Part shown: positions 55,101-61,100 of the stretch, piece after piece
Numbering within the stretch: the stretch's first letter is position 1
Layout of the letters: every line of letters begins with the position of its first letter
Assembly: GCA_022818135.1 (NCBI GenBank)
Contig: JAFMSR010000009.1
Location: forward strand, 21,268,115 to 21,332,114
DNA length: 64,000 nt
Reading direction: 5' to 3'
Source of the DNA: Saxidomus purpurata
Lineage: Eukaryota; Mollusca; Bivalvia; Venerida; Veneridae
The notes under the pieces: generated by a model
The model's input: only the letters and a program-made list of their open reading frames with translations
Databases searched by the model: none
Told to the model about the DNA's origin: nothing
Position numbers and translations under genes: made by a program

Positions 55101-58100
55101 TAAAACCTTCTTAAACACTTGTTTCGTGAACGTCGGGTGGATAGCGATTTATTATAAATCGTGGTTATATTGTCACATCGTATGTTAACGGGACATTTCT
55201 AGATATATATTCTTCTTGCAAAAGTTATCCATTCATTATTTAACATACATTTACCTCATCGTTGATATTTTGAGTCAATAATGTGCATGTTGTAGGAAAT
55301 GCCCCTTTAAAGAAACACTGTTAGAACGAATGTTAGAAATCAGAGTACAATTATCGATTGTATAGATTGTAAATTAAAAAAAACTGGAAATGGAAGTCTA
55401 TTGACTATGTCGCTCTTAAAATACATTGTAAGTGCTAAAATACTTTTTAGGTGAATAAAACATATTCAAAATTTAAAACATTTTGATCTGCATAACATAT
55501 TATAAATATTATCAATTTGTGATGCAAATAAGTGGGAATCAACTCTAAATTTTGAACAGATGGGTGTGTAAACAGGATTTTTCCGAAAATTTAATTTCCC
55601 AATAACTATTTTAATTTGTTTTGTCTTATTTTAATCTGTTTTCGCATGATTGCATGTTTCTCGAGCAGAAGATACGTAATATACTAAGAGACTGTGCGCT
55701 GCTTGTATGTCAATGGCTTTTTAATGTATATGTTTTTTGTTGTAGACACACACCATCAGTTCAACTAGTTAAACAAAAACAAGAATAATAATTTACAGAT
55801 GCATTAATTATTCATAATGTTAAAAAACAATGTTACTTTATCTTGCTAATAAACTGTTGCTCAGTGTCGAAGGAAGGAAGTACTTCAAGAAGTAAGATTC
55901 TTTTCGGATGTATGCCTGTCGCTTCCCAAAGTGTCTGCTTATGAGAAATAGTCAACAAAGAAGAGTGAGTAGTCACCTGAAAAGTAATTATTAGAAACTC
56001 GTATTTCACTTAATAAATAATTGCTTCAAATGTTTAATAAATAGATTTACACGTTCTATTACTACTACTATTTACTACGAATGGCATAATTTTATATATT
56101 TCAAGTGTTACATCTGACCATTTCCAACACTGTCATGGAATAAAATTACACAATTTAGTTATAAGAAATAATCCCTTTTCTGAGGTTTTTAAATGTCTTG
56201 AAAAGTTTTAACACGAACAACAATGATTACAACAACATTTATAAATGATATTAAATTCTGCCGGCAATTCTCAGATTCATTATACATTTGTACTGTATGT
56301 AGTACATCTGTAGTATTCATGAACTTTTTATGCATTTTTTATTAATTCAAACTAAAGGAAAAAAGCAGTGCATCTAAATTTTCAAACCAGAAGAGAATAA
56401 AAAAAATAACACAAGAGTGCCATGGTGGCTCTATATCGCTAACGTGAGTGAACATAGAACATATTCGAGTATATGATCAAACTTTTTTTTAAGTGTTTTG
56501 AACTGACGGTGTCTTAAATTTGGGCAAATCACATCAGCCGCCAAAATAAAACCTTGACGTGAAATGCAAAAATAAATTATCAAGGGAAGTTACTATTACA
56601 TAACTCAAACTTATAACTGTAAACTACGGTCATTATCGTATACTGTATATGTCAAATTGTCCGACTAAGTTACTTAGTCTAACGTGTGATAACAATGCGA
56701 TAAAGGTATAGAAAAGAGTCAATAGGTAAAACTGAAGTGTTCAATTTTAATTGTAAATCCACGGCACATATTTTTTACGTTTGCAATAAAACTGTTCAAC
56801 ACGAGTAATTTATACCACTTTGTCTGTGGTGGTTATTTTTGACAACAGAACGGAATCGTTGACCAATTATATGAGGAACTTCAATGAACATTGTATTGAG
56901 GATGTATTGCAATTAGCATAATAGTTAATGGTGAAATGTTGTTTAAGATTTTTTCACCCTGGACAAGGAACAATCATGTGAGGTTTGGTTGAAATTGGCC
57001 AAGAGGTGAAGGAAGAAATGTTGTTTGAAAGTGTTTCTTTTCTTATTTTAGCTCTGGTGGTAATTTTGTGCAGCGGAGCGGAATCGTTTGAGCAAATTTG
57101 GTAGAGGAATATCAATGATCATTCCTTTTACAGTGGGGAATCACATGATCAAAATAATCTTTAAATAAAATAAATCTATGAAAAATGTTAGAAAATAGTC
57201 AAAACCGTTTAGCTGTAAATTTGAATTGTAGCCTATCATATTGCAACATAAAAATATTATATAACTTCACAGTTCTCAATCATAGTCAACTTTCGGTTGT
57301 GCTTAACACTTTAAGAACTGAAATAATTTGTTTTTGAAGTGTTCAGCAAAACCGGAAGGTGACTGTGACTGAAACCGGCGTAGTTCTAGAATACTTTTAT
57401 GTTGTCATGTTATAGGACACATTTTACATTTGCAGCTAAAAAACTTTATCATTTTCTAACATTTTCGTAGATCTACTTCTGTTTAGAGATCATTTTGATC
57501 ATGTGATTCCCCACCGTGCTTTGAAGGTCGGTTGGAAGTGTTGTTAAGGGTTCTCTCTTGTGTAATCATAGCGGTCGTTTAGTGCAGTGGAGCGAAACAT
57601 TTTAAACAATTTTGTAGAAGACCACCCAATTATAATTCCTGTGAGGCTTGGATAAATAGGCGCAATGGTTAAAGAGATAAATGTCTTTTTGAGGTTTCTC
57701 TATGTTAAATAATGTCGGCCATGTTTTATGCATAGCAAAACCGTTTAAGTAAATGTAATAGAATCCTTTGAAGTTTAATTGATATTTGTCCAGTGGTGAA
57801 GGGCATGTCGTTGGAAGGTGTTTTTTTATATTAAGTTGTGGTGACTATTTTATTTAGCGGAGTTTAACCGTTTGACCAATATATATGGGTCAAGTGAAGT
57901 TTGATTGAAATTTGTTCCGTAGTGAAGGAGGTGATTATGTTTAATTTTGCTTTTCTATTTTTAGCTCATACTTGAACGTTTAGAGCATTTTCGCTAGAGA
58001 ACTACCCGAGGATCATTCCTATAAAATTGTTTGGAATTGACTAAGTGGTCTCAGATTAGATGTCGTTTGAAGCAATTGTGACGACGGACGACGATCGTAG

Positions 58101-61100
58101 AACGGTCACAATAGGTCACTACGAGCACTTCATGAACTTAAAGTAAATGGTCCTACGTAGGTTCAAGACTAAAGCTCATCTAAACGTATGTTTGTGTCGA
58201 AAGCACATTGTCCTTAAACCATTTTGGATATACTTTGCTTTTAATTAGGATTTGCATGAAGCATTTCTTTTCTGTAATCTGTAATATATTGCATAAAAAC
58301 GAAGAGGCAATCTTTATAAATCCCACGTAACGTATGACGTACTTTACGTGTTATTCATAAATGTCGTTTTCAATTAGAAGCCAAACTATTAAATGTTGAC
58401 AGAAACATGAAAGTGATAAATTCAACAAGAGACTATTTTATCAAGACATTTTTCAACCTTATGTACATAACTGAGTATAAAGATCTGTTCACTTCTTGTT
58501 TACCTGTCTTTTTCATCAACGTTCAATGATCACTTTGAAATTACTGATTACTGATCTCTATTTTCAGAAGGTAACAAATTATGATATTACAGAAATCTAT
58601 AACAAGATCATATTTACAATGCGGCCTTCTATAAACAAATATGAAAAAAGGCAAATGACGTATCACATTCACACAATCACATACATGCATAATATAAATG
58701 TTTAAATAACTATTTTACTTTAACAAAATAATTAAGAAACCTATACTTTATTCATACATTCACCGACATACACTCAACTCAATTCGTAAGTGCGTTTTAA
58801 TTGTCTATTTATTTCGCATGTATACAAATTGTAAGCATTAAAATACTGCAAGCAAAATTATTGCTGAGATTTATCTAAAATTAGGATTTACAGTTAACTT
58901 TAAAAGATGTAAGCTTCTTTGCAGTTCTTATATTGTTGGTATTTCATTCCATTTTTTCATGCTATAATAAGAGAATTAATCTTTGAAATAATTGGTTCTC
59001 GGAAGTGTTTTTAAAACTAAATCATGTTTTGAAGAAGATTGCATCGTGTAATGTTCATGTTTTGAAAATGTTAGTAGGTCTGTCATATATGATGGGGCCA
59101 TACCATTTAAAGTTTTGTAAAGAAGTACAGCGGAGTGATATTTACATCTGTCTGTAAACGTTAACCATTTAAGTTCTTGAATTAACCCACAGGATGGTGA
59201 TCGTTTTGGTTTTTTCAGTATTATCCTTGCTATTCTTCTTTGTAAGATGTTTATTTTATTCACGTATCTGTTATTGTCTTTTCCCCAAATATGGCAGCAG
59301 TAATCAAGAATTGGAAGTATATAGGCAATATAGAACATCAGTTTCATCTCATCGGTGAGGTAAAAAATGATATTCTTTAAAAGCGAAATTTTATAGTTTA
59401 GTTTTTTACAAACAAAGTCAATTTGGGAATGCCACTTTAGGTTACTATCGATATAAATTCAAATATTGAATTTAAACCAGCAGTTTTCCAGACAAGGAAA
59501 AGTAACAAAGGGCAATAAATCGGTAACAGGTCAAGATAAAGTTATGGTTCTTGTACATTGCACTTCCTCTGCCTGACCATTGTATGAAGTTGTATTGAAT
59601 TCCAAGCACTAGTTTTCAAGGTATACTACGGACAAGAAACATGCCACGGACCGACCGCCCGCCCGCTCGACCGACCGACCGACCGGCCAACCACCGGGTG
59701 ACTCTATATACCCCCAAACTTTGTTTGGGGGCCATCAAAAGCAACGTTAGAAATGTTTTTAATACAAGTAAAGGTCAGTTCGGCCAGTAAGGCAACTTTC
59801 TAGGTAACATAGGAGCTACTTGTAATCTATCATCCAAAGTACTCCTGTGACTTTTGAATTTCTATAACAAAAGCTATTATCACACTGGGAATTTATTTGA
59901 AGTCATTTTAATTACATAAAGTGGTACATGAATCTTGAAAACCTACTTGTGAATATAAGTGCTTTCTATTCTGACTCCTAAACTGGAACGTGAGATAATC
60001 TTTGAGACTCTCATGTGCTTGTTTATTCCAGTATATATCTTGTATCTCCTCTTTATCTTCTGTAAGTCTCAAAATAGCATCAGGCGCTATGCACCATAGT
60101 AAAATATCTTTTGATTTGTCAAGAGCCTGGGTAAAAAATTTAAAGAATTTTAAATGGATATAATTGAATAAGCAAAAAGATCAGCATATTATTACTGAAA
60201 GCATCTGCTTACAGTAAGGAATATATCAACTTTAGTTACATTAACCATCTGATACGGTTTAAGTTAAGGTACAGACATGGTACATATTGTTGATCTAATA
60301 TCACAGCACCATTTACTGTTTATACTCTAAATGCTTATGTGCATAGTAATATATACATATTAAACTGACTCACTGAGAGCAAAGGTGTTCAAGTGAATAT
60401 AACACCTAAGCTAAATATAATTTTTTTCGAAATGACGAAATGATTATATACAATTCTTATTAATGCGCAAATATAAAAAAACTAACCTCAATCCAGTGAT
60501 CAATATTTCCATACGACATCTGTTTTGTCCAAACATCAAGTGCTATTGTCGAACATGCATCATGGTGGTACCCGATAAAAACATTTGCTGTATCTGTCTC
60601 CGTTGGCTGTTTCCTTAATGACAGAGATTTTTTTGTAACATTTTCTACCCACTCTTTCAATGCCTTAGCTAGATTCCTTTGGGGTTCCGACAATAGAGTA
60701 GCTGAGGTAAGGCAGTGTTTTTCTAGTCTATTGATGAGTGGTATGGGAAATTTCTCGTAAACGATTTGTTTCTCCGCAACCACAATTAGCCTGTAAAAGT
60801 AGCAATGAAATGAGTAACGAGGAAACAAAAATTATAGAAAATAAAATGTCGGGTAAAGTAACTTCATTCATGTTACCACACAAGTGATTTTATACAGGCT
60901 CCAGTTTGGCTTATTATTTCACTAAGGCAAGTTCTATTCGTTCAATTCCAAAATGTACAAATCACTTATGTTATGCGGATGATGACATAATATTTGTCAT
61001 AATACAACAATACTAAATGAGATAATACAAACTTACTTGAAGCTTTTGTGGACTGGACATTTTAATCTGTGGGCCCCAAGACCCAAATCGACATATCTTT

